NCBI GenBank assembly: GCA_021186555.1
Contig: JAJKFL010000003.1
Location: forward strand, 49,005,630 to 49,069,629
DNA: 64,000 bases
Direction: 5' to 3'
Source: Reticulitermes speratus
Taxonomy: Eukaryota; Arthropoda; Insecta; Blattodea; Rhinotermitidae
A program made the translations under genes and the position numbers. Shown piece by piece: positions 22,480 to 34,144 of the stretch; within the stretch, counting starts at the first letter, position 1; the number at the start of each line of letters is the position of its first letter. Below the pieces are notes generated by a model. That model was given only the letters and a program-made list of their open reading frames with translations. It did not search any database and was not told the DNA's origin.

Positions 22480-22720
22480 TTAAGTAGAGGAGAATACTAT
22501 AAAAGGATTTTCAAGAAATAGGGTGGGAGAGCGTGGGCTGAACTCATGTGACGCAGGATAGGGAGCAGCGTCGGGCTGGTGTGACCGCAAAGATGAAACT
22601 ATTTCTGGTTCCAGAAAATTTGGGGGGAAGGGGGTAGAAATTTTTGACCAGCTGAGGAAATACTGACTTCTCAAGAAGGACTGCTCCGTGGAGTTAGTAT
22701 ATTTACTAGTAGAACTTCTG
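22480..22720 (+). mobile_element. LINE 3' fragment
   Basis: The words GAACTCATGTGACGCAGGAT and ACTTCTCAAGAAGGACTG match the 3' region of the same LINE family as 35,055-35,190 and 45,525-45,660. The left edge of the 2.4-kb tandem duplication cuts through it. Confidence 0.6.
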
Positions 22721-22744
22721 TATTTAGTCTCTTAGTAATCTTTT

Positions 22745-22885
22745 TCCCAAACTGTCCAGACCGGCTGTGGTTCCCAACCAGCCACCTATTTAATGTGTAC
22801 CGGAGGCCCTTTCTCCGGGGGTAAACGGCCTGGACGCGAAGATGACCACTGAATTCAGTCTAGTATCGAGACCATGGATGAGTTG
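22745..22885 (+). mobile_element. SINE-D fragment inside unit 1
   Basis: Contains TGTCCAGACCGGCTGTGG, TTTAATGTGTACCGG and GGGGGTAAACGGCCTGG, diverged SINE-D body wording. The copy in unit 2 is at about 25,152-25,293. Confidence 0.6.
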
Positions 22886-23764
22886 AACCAGCGTCGACGA
22901 CAGGGGGTCCGGGGCCCAAATATGTTGCATATGTTTTTTTTCGGTAGTACCATTATTTGTCGATTGTACAAATTAACCTCTTTCAGACCAAACCCAAGTC
23001 ACTCTGCAACTGAGAGTCAGTCTTTCCTATGTGGTGTAAAGATTTTTAGCTTGTACCCCTTGCTGAGGCCCGAAAACATTTTTTTCATGGGGGCCCCACC
23101 CCTCTGTCGCGGCCCCGAATGAAATCATATTTACCACAACACACACACACACGTCTTCATGGCGTGTACAGGAATGACATTAAGTAGTGTAGCATACGAG
23201 AGGATCGTCGGAAATCTGCACAGTACAATTCTTTCAGTTGCAGTCCTGAATGCTCTTCCTACGTCTGTGGAATTATTTTGGCATAATCCTTCCTGATGTG
23301 GTCCCTTAAATCTTGGCCATACTTAAGTGCTGTCTCATTCACCTTTCACATGTAAATCCCCCACTTTAAAGGAAGGTCGAAATCCCTCAAATCTGCATAT
23401 CTACTTACCTAGGTTCGGTTGCCGCTAAACGCAGACCAGCGATCTCGAAGACCTTCGTTAGATACGCCTGACATATGTTTGCATAATGGCAAATAGCTGG
23501 ATGTTGTTGAATGACAGCAGTGCTTCAGAGAGACATCTGCAAGAAAGGCTTCTAGAACTGCTGAGGCGTATTCAGAGAAACAGGCTCTCCAGCCGTAGGA
23601 TGTGCGCTGAAACCGGGTACATAGGTCTTATATTTTGCCACAACTAGCACGGCAGACATTAAGCTTAGAGGAATCCTTCTTCAATTCATAGAGCTCAAAA
23701 TAACGATAACCCAACAGATGCTGGAATATGTGTCCCACACTGCAACTGAAAGATATGTAGAATT

Positions 23765-24060
23765 CAATAACTGACTAAATCCACAGAACGGAGTCCTTCT
23801 TGAGAAGGCAATAGTGACTTAGTCAAGAAATCACCCATATTATATGCAACCGGAAGGTTCATTACCTATTTGACAAGAATCCTCCACTCGTCCCTATACT
23901 GAGCCAGATGAATCCAGGCCATTCTCTTTAAGATCCATTTTAATATTATCCACCCATTTACGCCTAGATCTTCCAAGTGGTCTGTTTCCATCACGTTTTC
24001 CCACCTAAACCCTATATGGACTTTTCTCCCCCAGACTTACTTGCCCTCTTATCCCTCTTA
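23765..24060 (-). mobile_element. 5'-truncated LINE C-terminus inside unit 1
   Basis: Minus-strand translation gives RPLGRSRRKWVDNIKMDLKE, the basic linker and VDNIKMDL tail typical of insect LINE ORF2 C-termini. Stops and a frameshift follow. The 3' UTR word CTTCTCAAGAAGGACTCCG is present. The copy in unit 2 is at about 26,173-26,468. Confidence 0.82.
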
Positions 24061-24932
24061 CTTTAGTCGTGTTTTAAGTTCTGCACATATTACTGTGTTA
24101 TTTATACGAATTTTTTTTGACTTTACCAAAATAGAGAGGGACTTTGTGGACACACTATATATAATGTGACGCGAATTCAAGACCTGGATGGAACTGGCAA
24201 TTGGAATCTGGTAACTTCTGTTTGCGGTGTACTTAGGCTCTCTTGTAGAAGTAAACAGAAATATCGGGCAATTTTCTAACAATATTAACGACCACCCACG
24301 CAATTAGGAACTCCGAGGCCGCTATTCTGAGACGATGCTGAATGTATTTGTAGCTACACTGTGAGGTGAGCGAGTGTCGTCTGAATGAGACTGTGGAGGC
24401 GTAGTGGTGGGGAGATGCAGACCTTGTGCTGCCCTCCCTATTGTCCCACTACTCTTTTACAGTAGGGGATATACAAAATAGTGCCATTTCTCTCTCTCGA
24501 CTTGCCGCCAATTTTTGATTTGAAATGCTTTTCAAAAGCGTACTAGCAAGTGGACCTTTTTCATCCCTGTGGGACTCAGGTCCTCGCAGAATGAGCAACA
24601 CGAGTAGAGTCTTCTGGGTTGTGATGCCGTACGGTTTGGCAGATATGAACTTGTTGGAGGAGCCTGGAGCCTAGTACCTCCATCTTCATGGTAGAAGAAT
24701 GGTACCACCATTCCGGTGAAACCTGCTGCCTTCATCGTCAGGGCAGTTGGCGTAGAGGATGCAGGTTTTTCGTTTATCAAAATCACACGGCGTTATAACC
24801 CAGAAAACCGTAATGTTAACCTTCACTGCCATATCCTACAACAAACCCCACACCATTTCTCAAATATGTTATACTCTATGATCTGAAGTCACTGAAGTGT
24901 CTATTATTGCATCTGAATAGGTTTATATAAAA

Positions 24933-27340
24933 GGGAGAGCGTGGGCTGAACTCATGTGACGCAGGATAGGGAGCAGCGTCGGGCTGGTGTGACCGCAAAG
25001 ATGAAACTATTTCTGGTTCCAGAAAATTTGGGGGAAGGGGGTAGAAATTTTTGACCAGCTGAGGTAATACTGACTTCTCAAGAAGGACTGCTCCGTGGAG
25101 TTAGTATATTTACTAGTAGAACTTCTGTATTTAGTCTCTTGTAATCTTTTTCCCAAAGTGTCCAGACCGGCTGTGGTTCCCAACAAGCCACCTATTTAAT
25201 GTGTACCGGAGGCCCTTTCTCCGGGGGTAAACGGCCTGGACGCGAAGATGACCACTGAATTCAGTCTAGTATCGAGACCATGGATGAGTTGAACCAGCGT
25301 CGACGACAGGGGGGCCGGGGCCCAAATATGTTGCATATGTTTTTTTCGGTAGTACCATTATTTGTCGATTGTACAAATTAACCTCTTTCAGACCAAACCC
25401 AAGTCACTCTGCAACTGAGAGTCAGTCTTTCCTATGTGGTGTAAAGATTTTTAGCTTGTACGCCCTTGCTGAGGCCCGAAAACATTTTTTTCATGGGGGC
25501 CCCACCCCTCTGTCGGCGGCCCCGAATGAAATCATATTTCCACATACACACACACACACGTCTTCATGGCGTGTACAGGAATGACATTAAGTAGTGTAGC
25601 ATACGAGAGGATCGTCGGAAATCTGCACAGTACAATTCTTTCAGTTGCAGTCCTGAATGCTCTTCCTAGCGTCTGTGGAATTATTTTGGCATAATCCTTC
25701 CTGATGTGGTCCCTTAAATCTTGGCCATACTTAAGTGCTGTCTCATTCACCTTTCACATGTAAATCCCCCACTTTAAAGGAAGGTCGAAATCCCTCAAAT
25801 CTGCATATCTACTTACCTAGGTTCGGTTGCCGCTAAACGCAGACCAGCGATCTCGAAGACCTTCGTTAGATACGCCTGACATATGTTTGCATAATGGCAA
25901 ATAGCTGGATGTTGTTGAATGACAGCAGTGCTTCAGAGAGACATCTGCAAGAAAGGCTTCTAGAACTGCTGAGGCGTATTCAGAGAAACAGGCTCTCCAG
26001 CCGTAGGATGTGCGCTGAAACCGGGTACATAGGTCTTATATTTTGCCACAACTAGCACGGCAGACATTAAGCTTAGAGGAATCCTTCTTCAATTCATAGA
26101 GCTCAAAATAACGATAACCCAACAGATGCTGGAATATGTGTCCCACACTGCAACTGAAAGATATGTAGAATTCAATAACTGACTAAATCCACAGAACGGA
26201 GTCCTTCTTGAGAAGGCAATAGTGACTTAGTCAAGAAATCACCCATATTATATGCAACCGGAAGGTTCATTACCTATTTGACAAGAATCCTCCACTCGTC
26301 CCTATACTGAGCCAGATGAATCCAGGCCATTCTCTTTAAGATCCATTTTAATATTATCCACCCATTTACGCCTAGATCTTCCAAGTGGTCTGTTTCCATC
26401 ACGTTTTCCCACCTAAACCCTATATGGACTTTTCTCCCCCAGACTTACTTGCCCTCTTATCCCTCTTACTTTAGTCGTGTTTTAAGTTCTGCACATATTA
26501 CTGTGTTATTTATACGAATTTTTTTTGACTTTACCAAAATAGAGAGGGACTTTGTGGACACACTATATATAATGTGACGCGAATTCAAGACCTGGATGGA
26601 ACTGGCAATTGGAATCTGGTAACTTCTGTTTGCGGTGTACTTAGGCTCTCTTGTAGAAGTAAACAGAAATATCGGGCAATTTTCTAACAATATTAACGAC
26701 CACCCACGCAATTAGGAACTCCGAGGCCGCTATTCTGAGACGATGCTGAATGTATTTGTAGCTACACTGTGAGGTGAGCGAGTGTCGTCTGAATGAGACT
26801 GTGGAGGCGTAGTGGTGGGGAGATGCAGACCTTGTGCTGCCCTCCCTATTGTCCCACTACTCTTTTACAGTAGGGGATATACAAAATAGTGCCATTTCTC
26901 TCTCTCGACTTGCCGCCAATTTTTGATTTGAAATGCTTTTCAAAAGCGTACTAGCAAGTGGACCTTTTTCATCCCTGTGGGACTCAGGTCCTCGCAGAAT
27001 GAGCAACACGAGTAGAGTCTTCTGGGTTGTGATGCCGTACGGTTTGGCAGATATGAACTTGTTGGAGGAGCCTGGAGCCTAGTACCTCCATCTTCATGGT
27101 AGAAGAATGGTACCACCATTCCGGTGAAACCTGCTGCCTTCATCGTCAGGGCAGTTGGCGTAGAGGATGCAGGTTTTTCGTTTATCAAAATCACACGGCG
27201 TTATAACCCAGAAAACCGTAATGTTAACCTTCACTGCCATATCCTACAACAAACCCCACACCATTTCTCAAATATGTTATACTCTATGATCTGAAGTCAC
27301 TGAAGTGTCTATTATTGCATCTGAATAGGTTTATATAAAA
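24933..27340. repeat. 2,408-bp tandem duplication, unit 2
   Basis: The same sequence as unit 1 at an offset of 2,408. About ten differences, mostly 1-2 base indels in homopolymers, fall in the first 750 bp; the remaining 1.6 kb appears identical on reading. The right flank starts GGGAACG, so GGGA occurs at both outer ends and at the centre junction. Confidence 0.97.
26173..26468 (-). mobile_element. LINE C-terminus inside unit 2
   Basis: Duplicate of the fragment at 23,765-24,060, with the same VDNIKMDL tail and the same breaks, so it was copied with the unit and did not insert separately. Confidence 0.82.
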
Positions 27341-28349
27341 GGGAACGTAAATATCTGCTACCTTATTTGAAGAATAAGTTGGGTCCGAATACGTACTTTT
27401 TGTGCCTCTGTTCTTATACCTTGAACAACAAGAAGAGACACAAGACTTGCAATGCATTTTCTCTTCGCTTTTAGAAGTATAACACTGATCGACTTAGCTG
27501 CCAGACGAGCAGTGTGCCTGCTACTTGCAGTTCGCATTATTTCATGACAAACAGAACCAAAGCTATTACGATCGATTTTTAATGCACAGGAAACATTTCT
27601 GAAGCTCTGAATCATGGCTTCAGATAATATCAGTTATTTTGTCATCATTCGTTGTACGTACTAGAAAGAGGAAGCAGCGACTTTTGAATGGCTGGTTACA
27701 TGTAGATGATATCTTATGTGAACACCTGCCTCTGGTGTCTCTTCCGTCAAAGGAAATTCATGATGACGGAAATTTGCTTCTGTTGAACAGCTCAAAGTGT
27801 TAATGCGACGAAACTGTATTGTCTTCCTCCAGCTCTTATTTACTTTAGTTCTTATCTTCCTAGGTAATGTCTAACAAACCATCGCCTTTAGTGAAAAATT
27901 TACAGCGGACATAAAAAATATACAGATGTTGCATTTAAAAACCGGCCGGCTTTCTTAATTTCACCGTGCAAACGGGCCGGTTTTAAGTGGAACACTGTGC
28001 AGTATAGCGAAGTGGTGGACCAGCTTTATAAAAAATTAGACATATACAAGACAAGCGCTTCTTCGGCTTTCTGAATAGACGTGGACACATTATAGCGAAG
28101 GGGTTGATCAGATATATAGATAAATATAGAGAGAAGTGATAGGTATAATTTTTTTTAGTTATGTTCAACAAAGAAAGGAGAAAAACAGAAGGAGACAATG
28201 CACTACACTTAAATACGTATTAACCTATAACTACATCAGATGTCCTTCACGGCCGCCATTCATGGAAGCTTTGCAGTCTTCAACAAACTGCAAACAAATT
28301 CAGGCATATATTTTTTTTATATTAGTCTCACCTGCATATTTCATAGTTC
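27341..28349. other. unassigned DNA
   Basis: No gene recognised. Short frames at 27,358-27,615 (minus) and 27,983-28,428 have no known motif. Confidence 0.5.
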
Positions 28350-28487
28350 ACTGTTTATAAAACACTGTCAAAATGCACTTCACTTTTACTTTTTATTGCA
28401 TATTAATAGACATATTAATAGACATTAATATTAATATGAAATAAAAAGTAAAAGTGAAGTGCATTTTGACAGTGTTTTATAAACAGT
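28350..28487. mobile_element. 138-bp inverted repeat (possible foldback element)
   Basis: The left arm starts ACTGTTTATAAAACACTGTC at 28,350 and runs to about 28,408. The right arm, about 28,430-28,487, mirrors it almost exactly and ends TTTTATAAACAGT. The centre is a short AT-rich loop with repeated ATTAATAGACAT. No target duplication was found. Confidence 0.88.
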
Positions 28488-28717
28488 AATCAGGCATATC
28501 TCTTTTGTGCTTTGCACCTGCCTTTTGTTGTTTCGCAAATAAATTCCATAAACAGGTGTACAGTCAAACACCACATGCACTGCTGGTTATTGAATTTCAA
28601 TAGTTGTTTAAAACAAGCAGGAACCAGATATACATCAAGGAGGGGCAAACCTGTTCGTACTTAACTATTTCCCGCCTCATAACAAAGTATACGTGATAAA
28701 ACGCACCATATAATTCT

Positions 28718-28950
28718 TTTTTGTGGCGTAACAGTCTAACTCGGGCCTAAGCCGCCTCTTTTTTTAGATTTCTAGATCACACACAGACACATATACACAC
28801 ACACGGTAGGGCTCCTATGGACGAAGGATCAGATGATCCTAGAGGCCGCTAGCTACGCAATACACAACACACGATAGGCGAATACTCATGCCTTCAGCGA
28901 ACCCGCAGCCCCAGCAACCAAGCGGCCGCAGACCCACGCTTTGCCCCGTA
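28718..28950 (-). mobile_element. SINE-A, degraded copy
   Basis: Recognisable words run left to right: TGGCGTAACAGTC, CGGTAGGGCTCCTATGGACG, AACCCGCAGCCCCAGCAA and GCGGCCGCAGACCCACG. The head is eroded and the body has small insertions, so it is an old copy. Confidence 0.8.
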
Positions 28951-29430
28951 TAATTAGCAAGGTATATGTGCGGATTTTATTTGACTTGATCTTCCGGTGT
29001 TAAGATGCATGGTGGTTTTTGGAGATATTCTCAAGATAAATGCCTCCTATGAGGCGGGAAATATTATATTTATTTATGTTTTATGAAACGACGTTGTTAG
29101 CGCCTTAGGCACTGTAGCGTCGAATGATATAATTAGGAAGGATTTGGAACGAAGCAATCATGACAGTAATATTCCGACATTTTTCTGGAACTGCTGTCAC
29201 CTCATTTAGGATGGTTAGTGTCGCAGTCAATAATTGCAACCAGGATCTCTCAGACCTGCAGTAGGCCGTCTATCCGTCGTACTGCTGGTATCAAATTAGT
29301 GATGAGAGTTTATATCACCAGGTCGTGTGTGGAGAGGTTCTGAGGTGTGATGGTTGATATGGAGGTTGCTTTATGCCTGCCTCTACGCCTTCGAAGGTAT
29401 TCTTGGTTAGACGCGTACACACAAAGATAA
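28951..29430. other. unassigned DNA
   Basis: A minus-strand 105-codon frame (29,315-29,632) includes ALFWDITRRRVLIVYRRFGT. It is a translation of the neighbouring palindrome, a string often seen in insect predicted proteins, not a gene. Confidence 0.6.
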
Positions 29431-29653
29431 GATCTGCGCTCTTCTGGGATATTACGCGGCGTCGTGTGGTAATTTTTTTACCGACGTTTCGGGACAAAGT
29501 ATTGGGCCAATCTTCACGGATCAAGAGTCTTGACCTGTGAAGATGGGACAGATACTTTGTCCCGAAACGTCGGTAAACAATTAACACACGACGCCGCGTA
29601 ATATCCCAGAAGAGCGCAGACCTCATCAACATCGCGGCGGTAGCCTGAAATCA
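29431..29653. mobile_element. long imperfect palindrome with hammerhead-like core (family 1)
   Basis: The left arm begins GATCTGCGCTCTTCTGGGAT and the right arm mirrors it, ending GGCGGTAGCCTGAAATCA. The core on the right arm reads GTGAAGATGGGACAGATAC, then TTTGTCCCGAAACGTCGG. The arms carry independent differences, so the palindrome is not a fresh artefact. Confidence 0.75.
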
Positions 29654-30827
29654 AGGTCAGTGCACAAGGATAATTTCACAATCGTAGTAATTACATTTTG
29701 TAAGCCCAAAATAAAATTTTATTTTATGCGACACAAAATAATTTTAGAATAATATCTTAAATGTAAATTTGCCTTTTAAAATAATATGTGACTTGGAATA
29801 TTAGAAAAATACGTCAGCAAATCAAATTTCAGTAGAGAATGAATTGAGGTAACACACTGCGTCGGTCAGTGCGCATTCCTCCTTCCTCCGACATTTATAT
29901 GAAGATGTAAACATTAAGATATAAAAAGCTACCGTTTGATAAGTGTAAACACTGGCCTCTAAACGTAAGGAAAGGTCACAGAGTTAGGAAGGTCGGGAAT
30001 AAGGTGTTGAAATGAATACGTGTACCTAAGAGAGAGAGAATAACAGGAGACAGGAGACAAGTGGGCAGTGAAGAGCTATGGTTTGTACTCTTCACCATGT
30101 ATTAAGGCTATCAGATCAATGAGAATAAAATGGGAGGAGTATTTATTAGGAGTAAGGAAAGTAAAAATTCATGCAAAATTTTAGTCGGAAAATCTAAATG
30201 TAAGAGAGCTCTTGGGAGATTTAGGCGTTTATAGGAAGGTAATATGAAAGTGAATTTTAAATAAAGTGTGAGTTTGTTAACTGTATTTATTTAGCATCGT
30301 GAAAACGGTAATGACGTCATTCTAGTTACGTGGGAGTGGGATGGGACGGGGTGGGGGGGGGGGGGTTGGAGCGTATATGTTCTGGACTAGCTGAACGACT
30401 CAAATCTGCTGAACATGGAATTAGTTAGTTAAAAGAATATTATTGATTTAAAATCATAAAAAGATTTCTCATTTGTTGTCAATTCAAATCCAAATAATTC
30501 AAATTGTGACAGGTTTAGCGTTTTAAACACGTGTACGCAGGAATGTCGACAGAGGTTTGGACATCCTTGGGGAAGTGGAGTGAACTGTGAATGTGCGAAG
30601 GGCACGGAGCCAAACACCGTGGAGTAGCAGTTAGATTCGTTACCACATGGCGAGACCCATGGCCACCCACTCGGGCATAAACCCAGGTTATGTTGCATTA
30701 CGTTATACTGGTTTAATAGGTGTTGGGAATACAGTATCTGCTGCATTTATCGTCTCAGCGTGGTTTTACGTATTGGCGTGCTCTAGAAGAGTTAAGCACC
30801 AGGCAAATCCTTAATATTACAGTCATT
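29654..30827. other. unassigned DNA with a G13 tract
   Basis: AT-rich, no gene recognised. A run of 13 G lies at 30,353-30,365. Confidence 0.5.
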
Positions 30828-30838
30828 AGTAGGATAAA

Positions 30839-31247
30839 TTAGCCGATCCCAGTGGCCGTGCGGTCTAAGGCGTGGGTCTGCGGCCGCTCGCTTACTAGGA
30901 TCGTGGGTTCGAATCCCACCGGGGGCATGGATGTTTGTGTTGTGTTTGTTGTAAGGACGGTAACATGGAACGTAAAGTGACATGAAGGACGAAAAGGATT
31001 TAAACAGTACAAAAATGGATCAAAGGGGAAAAACCCCGGACAGGCAAAAAAAAAAAAAAAAAATCCCACCGCGGGCATGGATGTCTGTCTCTTGTGAGTG
31101 TTGTGTGTTGTCAGGTAGAGGTCTCTGCGACGGGCTGGTCCCTCGTCCAGAGGAGTCCTACCGAATGTGGTGTGTCTAATGTGTGTGATCATGAAACCTC
31201 GAAGGCACCTAGGCACCCGAAAAGGGGTTGTTGAGCCATAGGAAAAA
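30839..31247 (+). mobile_element. composite SINE-A, second copy
   Basis: The head reads AGTGGCCGTGCGGTCTAAGG with B box GGTTCGAATCCCACC. A unique segment (GACATGAAGGACGAAAAGG) and an A tail of about 20 bases follow, then a second SINE-A body that resumes at CCCACCGCGGGCATGGATG. An exact 11-bp duplication AGTAGGATAAA flanks it (30,828-30,838 and 31,248-31,258). Confidence 0.93.
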
Positions 31248-31324
31248 AGTAGGATAAAGTGTTGTGTTTTGACTGGATTTATCATAATTATAATTGTTAG
31301 AAAGCACAACGGGGATAGGTTGTC

Positions 31325-31590
31325 TTAAGATATCATAGTATGTTATGGTATATGGTATGGTATGTTATGGTGTGGTATGCTAGGCTATTTTTTTTCAATG
31401 GCTCAACAGCCCCTTGGGGGCCTAGGCCGCCTCATGCTATGCTATGGCATACTATATTATAGTATAGTTTAGTATAATATAGTATAGTAAAGCATAGCAT
31501 AGAGTAACATAGAATCGTGTATCACACTGTATTATATTATATTCGAGTAGATTAGAGCAGAGTGTAGTAGAGTAGAGTAAATAAGTCTAC
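31325..31590. repeat. degenerate TATGG/TAGTA low-complexity tract
   Basis: Loose 5-bp and 10-bp periodicity of TATGGTATG and AGTATAGTA words, interrupted at 31,388-31,434 by a SINE-A 3' fragment. Confidence 0.85.
31388..31434 (-). mobile_element. SINE-A 3'-end fragment
   Basis: Only the 3' tail is present: TTTTTTTTCAATGGCTCAAC, then CCCCTTGGGGGCCTAGGCC. It sits inside a low-complexity tract. Confidence 0.8.
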
Positions 31591-32104
31591 TTGTTTGGAA
31601 AAATTGGCTCTTATATTAAAGACCGTAAGACTTACGGGAAAGTGCTGTGTGCATACAGAGTGTGTTCAAATTTTCCTTACTTCTGCGAGAAATGGTTCTC
31701 GCTTAGCGAACTACACTCGAGATGAGCGTAGTAACGCATTTGTTTTCATGCAGACTGTCCCTTATTTTTGTCAGATTTTAACGAAACTAGAGCATGACGA
31801 CAAATTCTATTAAAATTATCCCACATCAAATTGCATGGAGACACATGTAGGTGGTTTTCAGGCAGACTACGGCCTGGTGACCAAACTGACAGTAGCACTT
31901 TGCAATTTCTTGTTGTGAAGGCGCCAAAATAGTTACTTTGATGTTTTACCTTACTGTACCAAAATATGGGCGTAATAAATTTTTACACAGTGTAAACTAC
32001 GTTTGAAATAACTACGTTCAAGAAATTAAATATGAAAGAAAATTTAATGCAATGAGAGATGGACGAATGGACTTAAAACTGATTAGGGAAATCTGGTATT
32101 TCTA
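31591..32104. other. unassigned DNA
   Basis: No gene or repeat recognised. Confidence 0.5.
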
Positions 32105-32360
32105 AGTATTCATCATCATTCATTCTGTAGTCTCTTTCAAAGCGAGTCTCCACAGGGTGCGATCTAGTACTTCCTCTTTCAATTTCCAGTATCTTCTCTT
32201 TTCCTTAAGGTGATCCAGTAGCTACTTACACCTTCTCCCTCGTCTTCCCTTCATTTCTATCCTTCCCTCTAACTTTCCTTCATCACGTGTTTCAAAAGGC
32301 AGTTTCTACGCAAGATGTGACCAATCCAGTTAGCCTTTCTTCTTTTTATTGTATGTAGGA
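32105..32360 (-). mobile_element. 5'-truncated LINE 3' end, sister of 3,665-4,052
   Basis: Shares ordered words with the first copy on the plus strand: CAGGGTGCGATCTAGT, TCTTCTCTTTTCCTTAAGG and GGCAGTTTCTACGCAAGAT. On the minus strand these encode the same LINE C-terminal tail with frameshifts. Confidence 0.85.
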
Positions 32361-32929
32361 TATTCTAAGTATATTATTTAAAATTAACGAAAGAATAATT
32401 CTATTTTTCATTACAACAAAGTGTATTCCTTTTTCAAGCACATCATAGCAGTTGTTTCAAACGGACTAAACTTTTAAACCCTCAGGGACAAACACGCAAC
32501 CCGCGTGCTAAATGCTACCTGCCTGACCCCAGGATGAAGCCCACCTGCATGTTCTAGCAACAAATTTTTTACCTAATTATCCATCACGCGTGAACTAGTA
32601 GCTCAGTGGATCCTAACCACCTGACTGCGACTTTTGTATTACTGTTAAATAACCATACTTTTAAAAGCTAACGCGCTGCACTTCACCATTTTTGTGAAGA
32701 AACATTCTTGTGGCTGGCACTCATATGGATTTCTGATCATGTTGAAAATAATTTAGACCCCCAACCTCCGTTTTAACCCATAGATATTCGTCTACCTGTG
32801 TGACAACGCAAATAGCAGTAATTTCTGGGTAGAATCAGTAATTATTGTCCTGTAAACTTGATCTCTTATGAAGAAGGGATACGAGATTAATCATATGCTT
32901 CTAATCTATTTCTGTGCATAGTATTAACT
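32361..32929. other. unassigned DNA
   Basis: Nothing recognised. Confidence 0.5.
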
Positions 32930-33235
32930 GCACGCGTTGGGGCAGCTGCGCTGCAAGGCGGAAGGTCGCGGGTTCAATTCCCGATGGGATCATTAAGATT
33001 TTTCATTGACCTAATCTTTCCGGCCGGACTATAACCCTGGGTTCGACTCAGCCTCTAATAGATATGAGTACCAGGGATATGTCCTGGGGGGTAAAGGCGG
33101 CTGGTGTATAGGGCTGACAACCTTACCACGTTAATGTGGCGATTGCCTAGAAATTCTGGGAGCCTCAACCTCCTGGAGCCCTAAAGGCCTGTCCAGGCTT
33201 GTAATGGGATAACTTTACCTTTATTTTATATACAT
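32930..33235 (+). mobile_element. SINE-B, nearly full-length
   Basis: The head contains GGGGCAGCTGCGCTGC and B box GGGTTCAATTCCCGATG. The body contains GACTCAGCCTCTAATAG, GGGGGTAAAGGCGGCTGG and AGGCCTGTCCAGGCTTG, and the 3' end reads TTTACCTTTATT. Same family as 58,830-59,132. Confidence 0.85.
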
Positions 33236-33689
33236 AACAGGAGTCGCAGTTTTCAGCTTATGGGCGAACTTTCAGTTATTCATGAATATTTCAGACCTTT
33301 CAATCCTATACCACTTCATCCATCATTCATTAGTGCCTTTTCTTCCTGTGTTACATAAACTTCGTAACAAATAACAAGCCAAGCAAGGCAACCTGTTTAA
33401 CCGACTGTCTGCTGACAGACCCGATGATTTTACTCCACAAATACCACAGCCAGCATCTGAAGAGGATTATGAAGCATTTCGGTCAACTTCACACCACTCC
33501 AATAAATCTACTCGTAATACTCCCGTCGTGTTGTCTCTTTCTCACCCAACGTCACTGTCAAGTGGGTTGCACATCTTCCTTACGTGGGTGTGACCACTTT
33601 CAAATCTCAGCCCGGGGATTTGCAGGTCTGACTGGTTTTTCGCCCGTTTTATTCAGTCCCTCCTGGTACATACCGGATTAGAATCTTAA
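33236..33689. other. unassigned DNA
   Basis: An 85-codon frame at 33,424-33,681 shows no recognised domain. Confidence 0.45.
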
Positions 33690-33990
33690 ATTACATCACG
33701 ACAAGTTTTCCCTATCCACGCCATGAAGGCATATAGGCGGAATGGAGGTACATCTCCACTCATTTTTAAACTCGGCCCTGGATGGGTTGAGTGGTCAACA
33801 TCACGTCTCGGCCGCTTTACCTCCAGGAAAAAGCACCGGTACCCATTGAATAAGAGGCTTGGTGGGTCCCATAACAATTATGGTCTATAAGCAGAAAAAA
33901 AAGGCTCTTGTGTTTGCCGGGATTCGATCCTCACATCGTCCAGCACGTTGTCTAGTCACTATACGGACTACGCTATCCCGGTTCGATGAC
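33690..33990 (-). mobile_element. SINE-D, best-preserved copy with tRNA-like head
   Basis: Minus strand: the head starts at the right (CGAACCGGGATAGCGTAGTC) and the B box is GGATCGAATCCCGGC. The body holds the plus-strand words CGGCCGCTTTACCTCCAGG and GGTACCCATTGAATAAG. This copy defines the family ends best. Confidence 0.85.
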
Positions 33991-34144
33991 GAGCACTTCC
34001 TTCCATGTTCTTCCCTGTTGATTATCATCAACATTTCAGCGCTGTTGAAAGCGAGTTTTTTTTTTTGGTGGAGAAGGGCCCCGCAACAGAAGTTACGGCG
34101 CACCGCAGCCTTAAGGCTTCTTGTGCAAACCTTCTGATGAAGAT

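Larger units (their letters stand above)
22525..24932. repeat. 2,408-bp tandem duplication, unit 1
   Basis: The unit starts GGGAGAGCGTGGGCTG and ends ATAGGTTTATATAAAA. Unit 2 follows directly. Contents: a LINE 3' fragment, a SINE-D piece, a short CA repeat, a minus-strand LINE C-terminus and two minus-strand frames of 81 and 84 codons with no recognised function. Confidence 0.97.

Noticed and set aside
24058..24303. Conserved protein gene, because the same 81-residue frame occurs twice
   Set aside because: The two copies are identical only because they lie in the 2,408-bp tandem duplication.
24532..24786. Conserved protein gene, because the same 84-residue frame occurs twice
   Set aside because: Duplicated with the surrounding DNA; no recognisable domain and no other support.
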